IMG/VR virus record: IMGVR_UViG_3300007513_000001
Span: 229,410 to 293,409 of that record
Length of the DNA: 64,000 nucleotides
Strand: one strand, 5' to 3'
From: a virus
Shown: positions 33,861 through 42,902 of the stretch, in pieces
Position numbering within the stretch: position 1 is the first letter of the stretch
How the letters are laid out: each line of letters begins with the position of its first letter
Notes under the pieces: model-generated
The model's database searches: none
What the model was told of the DNA's origin: nothing
Seen by the model: only the letters and a program-made list of their open reading frames with translations
Translations under genes and position numbers: made by a program

Positions 33861-34622
33861 ATGTTAGATCAATTATCAATGCTTTTAGAGATTTATGAAG
33901 ATCGCGGAATAAAGTCACGAGAGTACTACTTTATGCGAGATATGGAATATAACCTTAAGAGAGACAGGAATATCTCAGAGGGCCAGCTTGCTTGGCTAGA
34001 TAAGATTCTGAAAAGAGGCGCACCCCAACCTGTGGATCATGATTCTTTAGCAAAAATAGAGTCTTTGCTGGAATTGGGGAAAGCTTCTTCTTCAAAGAAT
34101 AAAGTTTTACTTAATCTGCGCAGTCAAGTATATAGTGGAAAAACTCTGACAGCAAAACAACAAAATCTTATAGCTGAAATAGAATCTCAATTGATTACGT
34201 TTCAACCCTTTATTAAAGATTCTGCGACTATAAAAGAGATGAAATGCATTATAAAGCTTTCTAAGTCTCGCCCTAACACCTACTGGAGAATGCGGCCCCA
34301 ACAACACCAAGCTATCTCAGAAATAGGAGATTGGCTAGAGTGGAATCAAGCGAAAAAAACGATTAGAGAGCCAACACTAGACAAGACTTCTTATAAAAAA
34401 ATGCAAGGTATATTCCGTAGGCAGCTTTCTGTTTTGAGAGAATCGCCACACCCCGAGGGGTCAATGCGAGCTATAAAGACAGGAAGTGTATATCACACCG
34501 CAGTCGTAGTGGGTCCGCCGTATATTTCAAGCGAAGGAAATATTTTGCACCCCGTGCTAGTCAACGGACGCGTTAGAGGCGCGAGAACGTTATATGCGTC
34601 ATCGTATGTAAATAATGGGTAA
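33861..34622 (+). CDS. protein with internal helical repeats, unknown
   Basis: A 253-residue protein with three loosely similar helical units (NISEGQLAWLDKILKRG, TLTAKQQNLIAEIESQL, PQQHQAISEIGDWLEW), each about 60 residues apart. A basic linker and beta-rich end follow (SVYHTAVVVGPP). No family recognised. It lies between an apparent virion gene and an exported small protein. Confidence 0.5.
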   Translation: MLDQLSMLLEIYEDRGIKSREYYFMRDMEYNLKRDRNISEGQLAWLDKILKRGAPQPVDHDSLAKIESLLELGKASSSKNKVLLNLRSQVYSGKTLTAKQQNLIAEIESQLITFQPFIKDSATIKEMKCIIKLSKSRPNTYWRMRPQQHQAISEIGDWLEWNQAKKTIREPTLDKTSYKKMQGIFRRQLSVLRESPHPEGSMRAIKTGSVYHTAVVVGPPYISSEGNILHPVLVNGRVRGARTLYASSYVNNG

Positions 34623-34664
34623 GTTTGTTATACTTAATGGTCTATTTTTTGAGAGTAAAAAACA

Positions 34665-34907
34665 ATGTTTAAATTAACCACAAGTTCGATCTTTGCCCTT
34701 CTTTCTATTTTGGGTTTCGGATATTCTGTTTCTAGTTATTCAAATCCAGCTTCAAGTAGCGAGATTTCGAAAGTTCAATCACCTTTGCCCAAAGGGGATT
34801 CTTTCAAGCTTATAAAAAGCCCGCTTATCAAAGTTAACGGTGTTAAGTTAGATGAATCCAAAACTTACACGCTCGCAGAAATAGAAAATCGCATTAAGAA
34901 TTTATAA
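34665..34907 (+). CDS. small exported protein
   Basis: An 80-residue protein with a hydrophobic N-terminus (SSIFALLSILGFGYSVSSYS) that can act as a signal peptide or anchor, and a polar C-terminal part. No cysteine, so not a lipoprotein. Function unknown. Confidence 0.5.
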   Translation: MFKLTTSSIFALLSILGFGYSVSSYSNPASSSEISKVQSPLPKGDSFKLIKSPLIKVNGVKLDESKTYTLAEIENRIKNL

Positions 34908-34967
34908 CATTTTGTACAGCGAATCCTTTTTTTTTATAATTTAAAAAAAGGAGGGGCATTATGCCAG

Positions 34968-35333
34968 GTGTACTATCGAGCTAAAGAATTGGCGATTAAT
35001 AATGGGCGTACTTATCATCTTGCTGCTATTTTGAGGCGAAATGGTAGAGTCGTTCGCATTGGTGAAAATACTCATAAGACTCATCCTAGATTTAAACGCC
35101 AATACAAAGACGGGACTTGGGGTTCTCATATGCATGCTGAAATGAATGTTCTTCGTTTTGCCAAGCCTGGTGATGAGCTAGAAGTTATCCGATTTACTAA
35201 ATGCAATCACGAACGAACAATGGCGCGCCCATGCGATCTCTGCATGGAAGAAATTAAAAAGTCGAAGATTAAAAAAGTTAGGTACACTAATTGGGATGGT
35301 GAGTGGGAGGAGTTTAGAGTAGATGGCGATTAA
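34968..35333 (+). CDS. cytidine/deoxycytidylate deaminase-like protein
   Basis: A 121-residue deaminase-fold protein with HMHAEMNVLRF (HAE) and RPCDLCMEEI (PCxxC) zinc motifs. It is shorter than and diverged from the dCMP deaminase at 6363. The GTG start lies about twelve bases from GGAGGGG; an out-of-frame ATG seven bases earlier would make only a seven-residue peptide. It may deaminate a nucleotide or an RNA base; substrate unresolved. Confidence 0.68.
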   Translation: MYYRAKELAINNGRTYHLAAILRRNGRVVRIGENTHKTHPRFKRQYKDGTWGSHMHAEMNVLRFAKPGDELEVIRFTKCNHERTMARPCDLCMEEIKKSKIKKVRYTNWDGEWEEFRVDGD

Positions 35334-35541
35334 GAAAAATGACTTAGTGAAATTTAAAGATTCTAGGCTGTACGAAGTTTTGGGAATTCAGTTCGGTTCT
35401 CCGCTTATTGTTGTGCGTGGACCTTACGAGGGTAGAAATTATAATCCGGGAAAAAATACTGCACTAGCTATTGTTGTGGACTTAATGGCTGGTGTTTCTA
35501 TTCTAGAAAAGATTAAAGTTGATGAATTAGAAAGGGTGTGA
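35323..35541 (+). CDS. small protein, unknown
   Basis: A 72-residue, mostly beta protein ([17 protein letters not shown]), overlapping the deaminase end by 11 bases. No family recognised; it starts as an SH3-like barrel might. Confidence 0.5.
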   Translation: MAIKKNDLVKFKDSRLYEVLGIQFGSPLIVVRGPYEGRNYNPGKNTALAIVVDLMAGVSILEKIKVDELERV

Positions 35542-35545
35542 TTAT

Positions 35546-36367
35546 ATGCCAAAAGATCCGTTCGCTATTTTGGGAATAAGCAGAAAAGCTTCAGAAAAAG
35601 AAATTAAAGCTGCTTATAGAAAACTGGCAGTAAAATATCATCCTGATAAAAACCCTGATAATCCAGAAGCAATAAGAAAATTTAAAGAAATTACTGAAGC
35701 TTACGAAAGAGCTCTCAATCCGCCAGCACACCACCCACCTCCGCAGGGCTTTGATTTTAGAGATCCCTTTTCTTCATTTTTTGATGAAGCGTTTTTTGGA
35801 GCAAATCGTTTTGCAGATATACCTCTAGACAATGAACTTACTTGTAAGATAAGTTTTATAGAGGCAGTTCGCGGAGGGAAAATTCATATTAGGTATGATA
35901 GGCTACATTCTACTCCTCGAGGATTTCAAGCTAAAAATCAAGAAGCGATAATTACTATTCCACCCGGAGTTAAAAACGGTCAAATTCTTCGAATGAGAGG
36001 GCTTGGGAATATTTCTAGAGCTCGCAAGGGAGACTTGTATGTGCACATTAGCTGTCCATCAGAAACATCAGAGTTTTCTCGGAGAAATTTAGATATTTTC
36101 TCTACAAAAGAAGTAGATTATCTAGACGCCATTTTGGGTTGTAGACTTAGAGTAAAGACGATTCACGGCTCTCGAGATATTACACTTCCCCGTTTTCACG
36201 ATGTAAATATTCCCATTGTTATAAAAGGCGCAGGTATAAGAGCGGGAGACTCTTCTGGAAGCCATTGTATTCAGCTTAGAATAAAAACATCTTCTAAAAT
36301 TTCCAAAGAAGAAGAGCTTCTTTTATTAAAAATTAGAGAAACAAGAAATGGACCCCATAGCTCTTAA
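35546..36367 (+). CDS. DnaJ-family co-chaperone (CbpA-like)
   Basis: A 273-residue J-domain protein. Residues 1-70 form the J domain with the diagnostic HPD ([12 protein letters not shown]). A Pro/Phe linker follows, then two C-terminal substrate-binding domains ([19 protein letters not shown]). The four CxxCxGxG zinc repeats of DnaJ are absent, so it is the CbpA type. It can stimulate the phage DnaK encoded at 51.6 kb. It overlaps the next gene by 20 bases. Confidence 0.88.
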   Translation: MPKDPFAILGISRKASEKEIKAAYRKLAVKYHPDKNPDNPEAIRKFKEITEAYERALNPPAHHPPPQGFDFRDPFSSFFDEAFFGANRFADIPLDNELTCKISFIEAVRGGKIHIRYDRLHSTPRGFQAKNQEAIITIPPGVKNGQILRMRGLGNISRARKGDLYVHISCPSETSEFSRRNLDIFSTKEVDYLDAILGCRLRVKTIHGSRDITLPRFHDVNIPIVIKGAGIRAGDSSGSHCIQLRIKTSSKISKEEELLLLKIRETRNGPHSS

Positions 36368-36713
36368 AAACCTAATTATTTCCTTTATCTTATTTACGTG
36401 CATGCACGCGTGCGTCTGGTGGTCTACAAACGCTCAATTTATGGGAGAGGCTTTAAAAGATAAAAGTCTAGAGATAAGTTTAGCTCTTTCTATTCCTATT
36501 ACATTATTTGCATATTACGCTGCTCGTTATTCATATGGTTCTTTAGGAGAGTCTTTATGGGCTATTCGGTTTATTGGTTTTGGAACTTCTTATTTAATTT
36601 TTCCACTTTTTACTTGGGCTTTTTTTGGTGAATCTATGTTTACCTTGAAAACAACGATCTGTATCTTTCTTTCTTTCTTAATTGTTGCCATTCAGGTATT
36701 CTGGCCCAACTAG
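36348..36713 (+). CDS. four-helix membrane protein
   Basis: A 121-residue hydrophobic protein with about four transmembrane segments ([64 protein letters not shown]). The layout resembles half of a drug/metabolite transporter-type unit, but no signature was found. Its end lies 41 bases before a motif-bearing gene. Confidence 0.55.
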   Translation: MDPIALKNLIISFILFTCMHACVWWSTNAQFMGEALKDKSLEISLALSIPITLFAYYAARYSYGSLGESLWAIRFIGFGTSYLIFPLFTWAFFGESMFTLKTTICIFLSFLIVAIQVFWPN

Positions 36714-36753
36714 CGTGATAATTAGTTCGTGATACCCTTTATCGGATTTTAAT

Positions 36754-37191
36754 ATGGCAAATAAAAAATTGAAGAATCCAGACCTGACATACGCCAGGGG
36801 CAATAAGAAAAATCTCATACTAGATAAACCCTCGAAGTCTCGAGGATATATGAGCGGAAAAGATGTTACCTGGACAGGTGAAGATGCAAACGACACAATT
36901 CACGACTATTTATCTTCTATGGAGATGGTAGAGAATTCACTGCGCCAATTCATAAGAGAAGTAATGCAAAGTCATACCAACGAGCCGATAGTAGGCGACA
37001 GAATAATAAACGTGAACCCTCAGTGTAAACATTACTTAAGTAAAGGAATAGTTACTGATGTGAGTAATCTTCCAAAAGACAAAGGGACAACGGCAACCTA
37101 CATAGTCGTGAACGCAGGTCCAACGTACGAAGAGGGAGATTTTTTAACTAAGACCTTAGATCAACTAGAATTAGATCTGGGCAAGGAGTAA
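36754..37191 (+). CDS. small protein with internal leader-like motif
   Basis: A 145-residue protein. Residues about 60-75 (VENSLRQFIREVMQSH) match the recurrent LR-x-x-IR-x-x-M motif, here internal. The downstream region contains a KOW/SH3-like beta segment (VGDRIINVNPQCKHYLSKGIV). I infer a precursor whose first 70 residues may be removed; unknown function. Confidence 0.5.
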   Translation: MANKKLKNPDLTYARGNKKNLILDKPSKSRGYMSGKDVTWTGEDANDTIHDYLSSMEMVENSLRQFIREVMQSHTNEPIVGDRIINVNPQCKHYLSKGIVTDVSNLPKDKGTTATYIVVNAGPTYEEGDFLTKTLDQLELDLGKE

Positions 37192-37197
37192 TTTATT

Positions 37198-37605
37198 ATG
37201 TTAGAAATTTTATGGAATTTAGTATCTGGAACTTTTATCTCGCTTTGGGGACTAGTTTCAAGTGTAGCAGTTTTTGCTACAGATCTTTTAGTTCATTTGC
37301 ACACTGAAGCTCCCCGATTAGAGGGTTTGTTAGTTGGCATACTTTTAGCTTGGCTTATGGTACGCAGAGACAAGCATCCGCTTTTGAGAGTGCTCAGTGC
37401 CCCGCTTAAGCTAGTAGTTGACATTTTGGATCTTGCTTGGGACCAAGTAGTCGAAGTCGTTTCTGACTTGTGGGGAACTGTAACGGGCTGGGTTTCTGGT
37501 GTTTACAGCTGGGTTAAAGGAAAAGTGACCGGCGTCTACGATCAAGTTTTAAAAGTGCTTACGAGTTTAAAAGATAGATTAGTTAACTTGGGTAAGAAAG
37601 AGTAA
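37198..37605 (+). CDS. membrane protein with amphipathic repeats
   Basis: A 135-residue protein with two hydrophobic helices near the N-terminus (FISLWGLVSSVAVFA, LLVGILLAWLMVRR) and a C-terminal series of short repeats (WDQVVEVVSDLWGTV, VSGVYSWVKGKVTGV). The plan could suit an injected or envelope protein. Unknown. Confidence 0.5.
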   Translation: MLEILWNLVSGTFISLWGLVSSVAVFATDLLVHLHTEAPRLEGLLVGILLAWLMVRRDKHPLLRVLSAPLKLVVDILDLAWDQVVEVVSDLWGTVTGWVSGVYSWVKGKVTGVYDQVLKVLTSLKDRLVNLGKKE

Positions 37606-37610
37606 GAGGT

Positions 37611-37982
37611 ATGAAAATCACAAAAAGACAGCTTGGAAGAATTATTAGAGAAGCAATTATAGCCGAAGCCGGTTATGATCAGTTGCCTTTCAAAGATGGT
37701 CAACCATGGCGAGACCCAGACGTTCCATACGACGTGGCTGCAAACCTTCTTCAGCGAGATCTTGAACAAGCTGTTTCTGACGAACTAGATAGAGAGCTTA
37801 CTGACCAAGAAATGGATGATGCTGGTTATTTCGAAGAGGAGAGCTGGCCTTTAAGATTCGGCTATACAGACAAGACCGGTGAAGAAGTCGAGTTCATAGC
37901 CAACAATAGTGCCGATGCAGACGAATTTTTCGCAATGTTCTTTAAAGAATATGGAAGAGACCACCCCTACTCAGTGAATTAG
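37611..37982 (+). CDS. MKITKRQ-leader protein
   Basis: A 123-residue protein starting with MKITKRQLGRIIREAI, a close copy of the leader shared by the tandem array at 55.1-57.1 kb. The rest is acidic and has no recognised fold (DGQPW appears here and in the next gene). I infer targeting of the product to the phage head and removal of the first 14 or so residues. The preceding gene ends five bases upstream. Confidence 0.6.
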   Translation: MKITKRQLGRIIREAIIAEAGYDQLPFKDGQPWRDPDVPYDVAANLLQRDLEQAVSDELDRELTDQEMDDAGYFEEESWPLRFGYTDKTGEEVEFIANNSADADEFFAMFFKEYGRDHPYSVN

Positions 37983-37990
37983 GAATTACA

Positions 37991-38230
37991 ATGAAAGTGA
38001 CAAAACAGCAGTTAAAAGAAATTATCAAAGAATACAAAGAATTATTGCGGCCAGGGCATGTAGATGGCCAACCGTGGAGCGGCACACTAGAAGATCTAGC
38101 GACTGTCCAAAGCAAGACTTGGGGACATGGAGAAGTTGTTGATAAAAAAGGCTACAGAGATATAGTCAACCACGCCAGAGATTTAACAGCTGGAAAAGCA
38201 AAAAGCCCAGTCAGAAAATACGGAAAGTAA
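37991..38230 (+). CDS. MKVTKQQ-leader protein
   Basis: A 79-residue protein with a second leader copy (MKVTKQQLKEIIKEYKELL) and the same DGQPW pentapeptide as its neighbour, indicating tandem duplication and divergence. The rest is basic. Function unknown; likely packaged. Confidence 0.6.
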   Translation: MKVTKQQLKEIIKEYKELLRPGHVDGQPWSGTLEDLATVQSKTWGHGEVVDKKGYRDIVNHARDLTAGKAKSPVRKYGK

Positions 38231-38231
38231 T

Positions 38232-39047
38232 ATGCCAGAGAGCACTTACGAAAAATTTAAAGTGCTTGGATATGTTCGTCCAGCAGAGGTGTTTCATACT
38301 CTTCTCGAATGGGAAAAGATCGTTTTAGAGTTGATAGATTTACAATCGGGAGGTTTAGATACCAGAGCGGGAGAAATCAGCTGCAAGCACGCATCTTTTT
38401 GTTCTGCTGCTGACTTTGATAGGTTTGTAGAAATAATAAATGTTTATTTTGGTTATCAGCTGAACGTCGAAACAGAAAGATATGACCTACTAACTCAAAA
38501 AAATGTATTAGATTTCATAGAAGATTTTGTTAATCATCGATTTTGGGGTTTTGAGCAAGAATTTTCTTCTTATTTTCCAGATATTTCTCGTCTTAAGTTC
38601 GCATATTTCTATTCTCGCGGAGACATGGAGCCTTACGTAATGCTTGATGAAGAATACACAGATCAGTTTTATGGTTCAGAACCAGTAGTAAAACCCGTGT
38701 GCCATTTTACCAGCCCCAAAGGGCTAGAAAGACTCAACACAGCAATACAAAACGGAGAAGCTTTTGATATATCTACTTACACTGTAGCAGAGCGCCCTTT
38801 TTTCAGAAAAGAGTCTACAGTGACAGTAGAAATGATCGGACATGTAAGAGCTGCTTTTCGAAGCGATATAAAGTCTTTAGCTTTAGACAATGGAAGAAGA
38901 GCTTGCAACATGTATAGACTTCAATATCCGGGAAAAAACCAAAGTAATATTTGCCAAGACTTAACTACTTGTGACGATGAAGAAGTGATTACTAATTTAT
39001 GGAACGAGTATATTGCGACTCCGCTAAGAATTACTCGCGTTATCTAG
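38232..39047 (+). CDS. protein of unknown function
   Basis: A 271-residue protein without leader, signal or known motif, mixed alpha/beta and acidic, with an aromatic region (FAYFYSRGDMEPYVM). It ends convergently, overlapping the minus-strand gene by 24 bases. Confidence 0.5.
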   Translation: MPESTYEKFKVLGYVRPAEVFHTLLEWEKIVLELIDLQSGGLDTRAGEISCKHASFCSAADFDRFVEIINVYFGYQLNVETERYDLLTQKNVLDFIEDFVNHRFWGFEQEFSSYFPDISRLKFAYFYSRGDMEPYVMLDEEYTDQFYGSEPVVKPVCHFTSPKGLERLNTAIQNGEAFDISTYTVAERPFFRKESTVTVEMIGHVRAAFRSDIKSLALDNGRRACNMYRLQYPGKNQSNICQDLTTCDDEEVITNLWNEYIATPLRITRVI

Positions 39048-39371
39048 CGGCTTTATATTTTCTCTAAAGATTTTTACGAAAGTTCCTTGTATTAAAATTT
39101 CGTAAACATCATAAGAAAACCATTGAGGGTCTCTAGATATTTGTGTAGGCCGGCCAATGTATTTGTTAATAGTCGCGATATCGCCATCTTCAACTACTAT
39201 TTTCCTGCCGTAAAAATCGTCAAAAGAAGGAAAACTATAAAGGTCAATTTCTTCCCAGAGAACGACTTTACCGCCAGCATAAGCAGCGCTGTTAGCGAAT
39301 CCGTCGGGCGTATAAGTTAGTCCGCCAACTGTAATGCTAACAAGTTGACCATTTTGAAGTTTTTCTTTCAT
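39024..39371 (-). CDS. small beta-rich protein, minus strand
   Basis: A 115-residue protein, one of only five minus-strand genes. It looks genuine: an AAGG site lies eight bases before the ATG and the product has regular beta strands (VSITVGGLTYTPDGF, GRKIVVEDGDIA). No family recognised. It is convergent with the preceding gene and divergent from the next, so it must have its own promoter in the AT-rich stretch 39372-39442. Confidence 0.55.
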   Translation of the reverse strand: MKEKLQNGQLVSITVGGLTYTPDGFANSAAYAGGKVVLWEEIDLYSFPSFDDFYGRKIVVEDGDIATINKYIGRPTQISRDPQWFSYDVYEILIQGTFVKIFRENIKPLDNASNS

Positions 39372-39442
39372 TTGCTGAGACCTTTAATTAAATAGGTCTT
39401 TTAGATATAATTGTTTTAAATCATTTAACGAGGAGAACTGAA

Positions 39443-39637
39443 ATGATAAAGCCGGGCGATCGTGTTTATATCTGGAACAGGATGGATATGACGGGAGAAG
39501 TGTTATCTGTAAAAGCTAAACGGGTGAAAACTTGGTTTGTCGGGGGAACTTCTGGTACCTCTTCTAGCGCTACTGTTCGCTTTGACAATGGAGAAACTTT
39601 AGAAATTGAAACTTCTGAGTTGATGAGACTAGAATGA
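39443..39637 (+). CDS. small KOW/SH3-like protein
   Basis: A 64-residue protein with the pattern KPGDRVYIWNRMDMTGEVLSV, typical of small SH3-like barrels that bind nucleic acid or protein. GAGGAGA precedes the ATG. Overlaps the next start (ATGA). Confidence 0.55.
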   Translation: MIKPGDRVYIWNRMDMTGEVLSVKAKRVKTWFVGGTSGTSSSATVRFDNGETLEIETSELMRLE

Positions 39638-39930
39638 CAAACCAACTTGAGTTTCTTTTTTCAAGTTTAAAATCTATAAGCAGAGATACAGCTTTGCTAG
39701 AAATGTTCGATTGGAACGAAGAAAATTTAGAAAAATTTAATGAAGAAGTAGCTAGAGCATTAACTCTTTACGAAATGTCTAACCCGCAAGCTTTAGTAGA
39801 TTTTTTAGTAGAAACCGCAAGGCCCTACACTGTAGAATTCTTGCAAGACAATTTAGAGTCTATGATGCAAAATTTAGTTGAACAATCTATTGCTGAGTTA
39901 AATAATTTACAAGATGCTCAGGATAACTAA
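39634..39930 (+). CDS. small helical acidic protein
   Basis: A 98-residue, all-helical, acidic protein with start and stop overlapping its neighbours. No family recognised. Confidence 0.5.
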   Translation: MTNQLEFLFSSLKSISRDTALLEMFDWNEENLEKFNEEVARALTLYEMSNPQALVDFLVETARPYTVEFLQDNLESMMQNLVEQSIAELNNLQDAQDN

Positions 39931-40778
39931 TGAAGAAAAATATTGATAAAACTGGAAAAACTGCCACACTCTACAAGTTTGATAAGCTTGATTCTCCAAA
40001 TAAAGAAAAGAGTGATAGCGATAAGCTTGGAATTATTTTAGATTTAGAAACGACCGGACTCTCGAGAGAGCATGACGAGATAATTGAAGTTGCTTTTCGG
40101 CCGTTTTATTTTTGCTCTCAGTTTTTTGAAGTTACTAGCTTAGCTAGAAAGTTTACTCTCTATAATGAGCCATCTTCACCAATTAGAGAAGAGATAACAG
40201 AAATAACTGGAATTACTAACGAGATGGTTGCCGGGCAAAAGATAGATTGGAACTGGTTAAGAAATATGCTGAATTCTGCAGACTACATTATTTGCCATAA
40301 CGCTGGTTTCGATCGCGGGTTTTTAGATACTACGCTAGAAAAAGAAGGAGTCACCCCTACCGAAAACGCAGTTTGGACTTGCTCAATGAAGCAAATTGAC
40401 TGGATGTCTTTTTGCCGACCATCAAAAGCTTTGGAAGTTTTATGTGCTTGGTCTGGGTTTTTCTATGATTCTCATCGTGCGCACGTTGACGTGGATGCTT
40501 TGCTTCATTTGCTTCGAAGAGAAAATAAAATAGCTGAGCTAATCGAAAATGCTTCAACTGCAGATTATAGGGTCTTTGCTATGAATTCTCCTAGAGACAT
40601 GAATCACCTTCTTAAGCGTCGGTGGTACCGCTGGGATCCTAGCGTCAACATGTGGTGGAAAAATTTCAGCGTTGAAGAAGAAGCTAAAAAAGAAACAGAG
40701 TGGCTAAAGGAGAACATAAATGGAGTCGAACCGCAAATATTTCCACTAGAACCAAAATATCGTTTTGCACCCGAATAA
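39930..40778 (+). CDS. DnaQ-like 3'-5' exonuclease
   Basis: A 282-residue DEDD exonuclease. Exo I is LDLETTGLS (DxE), exo II is ICHNAGFDRGFL (NxxxD) and exo III is AHVDVDALLHLL (HxxxxD, DEDDh type). Residues 1-35 are an extra Lys-rich lead. The last 70 residues form a C-terminal tail. It may proofread, degrade host nucleic acid or trim RNA. No polymerase is adjacent. Confidence 0.85.
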   Translation: MKKNIDKTGKTATLYKFDKLDSPNKEKSDSDKLGIILDLETTGLSREHDEIIEVAFRPFYFCSQFFEVTSLARKFTLYNEPSSPIREEITEITGITNEMVAGQKIDWNWLRNMLNSADYIICHNAGFDRGFLDTTLEKEGVTPTENAVWTCSMKQIDWMSFCRPSKALEVLCAWSGFFYDSHRAHVDVDALLHLLRRENKIAELIENASTADYRVFAMNSPRDMNHLLKRRWYRWDPSVNMWWKNFSVEEEAKKETEWLKENINGVEPQIFPLEPKYRFAPE

Positions 40779-40796
40779 TTACTACAGAGGTGTAAC

Positions 40797-41249
40797 ATGT
40801 CATCCACTGTATCTAAATCTACTCTTACTGTAATAATTGATGAAAGCGTTAAGCTAAAAGACAACGAATTTAAATCGCGGCAATCAGTTAAAATCAACAA
40901 TATTAATGAAATAAGCCAAAGGCTAGTCAGCGTTCCGACTTCCCAAATTACATTGCTTCAACTGAGTTCTTCTGTAGGCTCAGGAACTTATAAGACTAGC
41001 GATTTAAAATATTTGAGAATGACTAACTTAGATAATGAAAATTATATTAGGCTGTCTTTTACTTCGGGATCGTCTGGAAACGGTTTCGATGTAAAGCTGG
41101 GAGCGCTTCAAAGCTATATTGTTACTAACGCTTCGATTAGCGGATCAGCTGCTGGTGGAACTTTCGATTCTTTTACTAATTTCGATACTTTGAAAGCTGA
41201 TGCTAATACAGCGGCTTGTAATTTAGAATTATTTTTAGCTTCTAAATGA
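40797..41249 (+). CDS. beta-rich protein, possible virion component
   Basis: A 150-residue protein, Ser/Thr-rich, with alternating beta strands (YIRLSFTSGSSGNGFDVK) and no charge clusters. The overall feel is that of a decoration or tail fibre-associated jelly-roll. Preceded by GAGG. Unknown. Confidence 0.5.
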   Translation: MSSTVSKSTLTVIIDESVKLKDNEFKSRQSVKINNINEISQRLVSVPTSQITLLQLSSSVGSGTYKTSDLKYLRMTNLDNENYIRLSFTSGSSGNGFDVKLGALQSYIVTNASISGSAAGGTFDSFTNFDTLKADANTAACNLELFLASK

Positions 41250-41279
41250 AAATTAGGGTTTAGATTGTTATAATATTAT

Positions 41280-41810
41280 ATGCAAGGGCATAGGTCTTCT
41301 ACGAGAAAACATCGATATAGAGAAAAACAAAAAACTGCTGAATATATGTCGGTTGAATTATGCACGATTAATTTCCAACACGAAGATAATTTAGGTTTTT
41401 TAATTCGAGCAGCCGCTTGTTTTGGAGTAAAGAGAATTCACGTTATCGGGTCTATTCCAAGTAGATCTATTCTTAATCCTCTTTCTGGAAGTTTATATGA
41501 TTATGTGGAACTCAAACAATATAAAAAACCTGCAGATTTTTTAAAATTCATCAACGAAGAAAATATACCGCTCATTGCAGCAGAGATTTCAGATAATTCA
41601 ATTCCTATTTACGATATAGATTTTTCTGATTTTGGTAATTTTTGTTTGGTGGTCGGTAACGAATCAATCGGAATTCCGTTCGAGATATTTAGAAAAAGTT
41701 TGCCAGTGCAAGTACCAATGCCGGGAGTAGGATATTGTTTAAATACGTCACAAACTGCAAACGTCGCTCTTTACGAAATTATGCGACAAAAGAAAAATTC
41801 CGAAAAATAA
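41280..41810 (+). CDS. SpoU/TrmH-family RNA 2'-O-methyltransferase
   Basis: A 176-residue SPOUT methyltransferase. Motif 1 is the helix after NFQHEDNLGFLIRAA (N and R conserved), motif 2 is VVGNESIGIP and motif 3 is MPGVGYCLNTSQTANVALYE, forming the trefoil knot. These enzymes methylate ribose 2'-OH in tRNA or rRNA. The ATG sits only a few bases after a TATAAT (41269-41274), so the message would be nearly leaderless. Fits the phage's other tRNA functions. Confidence 0.85.
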   Translation: MQGHRSSTRKHRYREKQKTAEYMSVELCTINFQHEDNLGFLIRAAACFGVKRIHVIGSIPSRSILNPLSGSLYDYVELKQYKKPADFLKFINEENIPLIAAEISDNSIPIYDIDFSDFGNFCLVVGNESIGIPFEIFRKSLPVQVPMPGVGYCLNTSQTANVALYEIMRQKKNSEK

Positions 41811-41836
41811 AAACAAAATATGAAGAAAAATCATTT

Positions 41837-41953
41837 TTGTTCGACGAATGGATTATGGGAATGACAGTAGCTGGCTGCATAATTACGATTATAGTGGGAA
41901 GAGAAATAAAACATTCAGTCAAGCGCCGTTTTAATAGAGGGGAGAAAAAATGA
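41837..41953 (+). CDS. 38-residue membrane protein
   Basis: A short frame starting at TTG with GAAG upstream; the same frame runs back into the methyltransferase but that part is probably not translated. One transmembrane helix (MTVAGCIITIIVG) and a basic C-terminus. The stop overlaps the next start (ATGA), supporting coupling. Confidence 0.5.
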   Translation: MFDEWIMGMTVAGCIITIIVGREIKHSVKRRFNRGEKK

Positions 41954-42555
41954 AAATAGGGTTAGTGCCAGTTTCAGCAAAGCCTTATCATGCTGGTCAC
42001 CACGCTTTAGTTGAGCTTGCGGCATCTCAAAATGATAAAGTTTTACTTTTTGTTTCTGTTTCTGGTAGACATCGTCCTGGAGAATTTCCTATTGATGGAT
42101 CTGACATGTACCAGGTGTGGACTTCTTATTTAGAGGGTGCAATGCCGGGAAACGTGGAAATAGCATATGGCGGATCTCCAGTTAGAAAAGTTTATGAAGA
42201 AGTTGGAGAAGCTTGCGACTCAGGCTCAGAAGATGTGTATACGATTTATTCAGATCCAGAAGATACATCTACAAATTATTCCCAAGGGTATAGGGACAAA
42301 TATATGCAGCCACTCTGCGATCTTGGCCAAGTTAGATTTGCTTCAGAAGTAGACCCCAGCTCCGTTACCAGAGGCGTCGGCACCCCTGATATTTCCGGAA
42401 CAAAAGTAAGAACTTATTTAGAGAGTGGAGACTTTAATAGCTTCGCTGCAGCAATGCCCTCTGGTGTCGACGCTCAGGCAATTTTCGATATTCTCACTAA
42501 GAAAGTTTCTGAGAATATTTTGAAAAGTTACGTTTCTGCTATTTTAAAAATGTAA
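41950..42555 (+). CDS. nucleotidylyltransferase (NMN/pantetheine-phosphate type)
   Basis: A 201-residue protein with the HxGH class signature (KPYHAGHHALVEL) and the C-terminal ISGTKVRTYLESG (ISxTxxR), as in NMN adenylyltransferase, phosphopantetheine adenylyltransferase and cytidylyltransferases. It would join a nucleotide to a phosphorylated small molecule, possibly for NAD synthesis; the substrate is not set by these motifs. Confidence 0.72.
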   Translation: MKIGLVPVSAKPYHAGHHALVELAASQNDKVLLFVSVSGRHRPGEFPIDGSDMYQVWTSYLEGAMPGNVEIAYGGSPVRKVYEEVGEACDSGSEDVYTIYSDPEDTSTNYSQGYRDKYMQPLCDLGQVRFASEVDPSSVTRGVGTPDISGTKVRTYLESGDFNSFAAAMPSGVDAQAIFDILTKKVSENILKSYVSAILKM

Positions 42556-42580
42556 AAAGTCTTAGTTTTTGTGGTATAAT
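42551..42580 (+). promoter_or_regulatory. extended -10 promoter, phage class
   Basis: TGTAAAAA starts exactly 24 bases before TATAAT (42575-42580), preceded by GTGG, the same architecture as at 16259, 26996 and 50978. The stop codon of the preceding gene lies in the upstream block. Confidence 0.75.
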
Positions 42581-42608
42581 AAAGATAATAAAGCAGTGAG
42601 ATAACACC

Positions 42609-42902
42609 TTGCACGATCTATTTATCCGAGATTTTTATCTTCAGCGAGGAATGGTTCCCGTAGAGGGATTTTCACCAGAAGAAATCGAGTCTTTTAACAA
42701 GAGACTGCAATCTCTTTCACCTGAAGACCGCCGCAAAGCGAAGAGAAAATTTAGAAAGTTCGTTAGAAAGCTTGAGAAGAAAAATAAAGATTTTATTTCT
42801 TCTTTTGACGGGTCAAACCCATCACCAGCTAAAAAGAACCAAAGAAGAAAAAATGTTCACCGACATATCTGCGAAACTATTAGGAAGGAAATGAATGACT
42901 AA
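42609..42902 (+). CDS. small basic protein, unknown
   Basis: A 97-residue Arg/Lys-rich helical protein (RRKAKRKFRKFVRKLEKKNK) starting with TTG; GTGAG upstream is weak. Probably nucleic-acid binding. It overlaps the TM2 gene. Confidence 0.5.
   Translation: MHDLFIRDFYLQRGMVPVEGFSPEEIESFNKRLQSLSPEDRRKAKRKFRKFVRKLEKKNKDFISSFDGSNPSPAKKNQRRKNVHRHICETIRKEMND

Noticed and set aside
41735-41836. Upstream part of the 72-residue frame overlapping the SpoU gene
   Set aside because: It lies in the wrong frame over conserved methyltransferase motif 3; only the part from the TTG at 41837 is likely translated.
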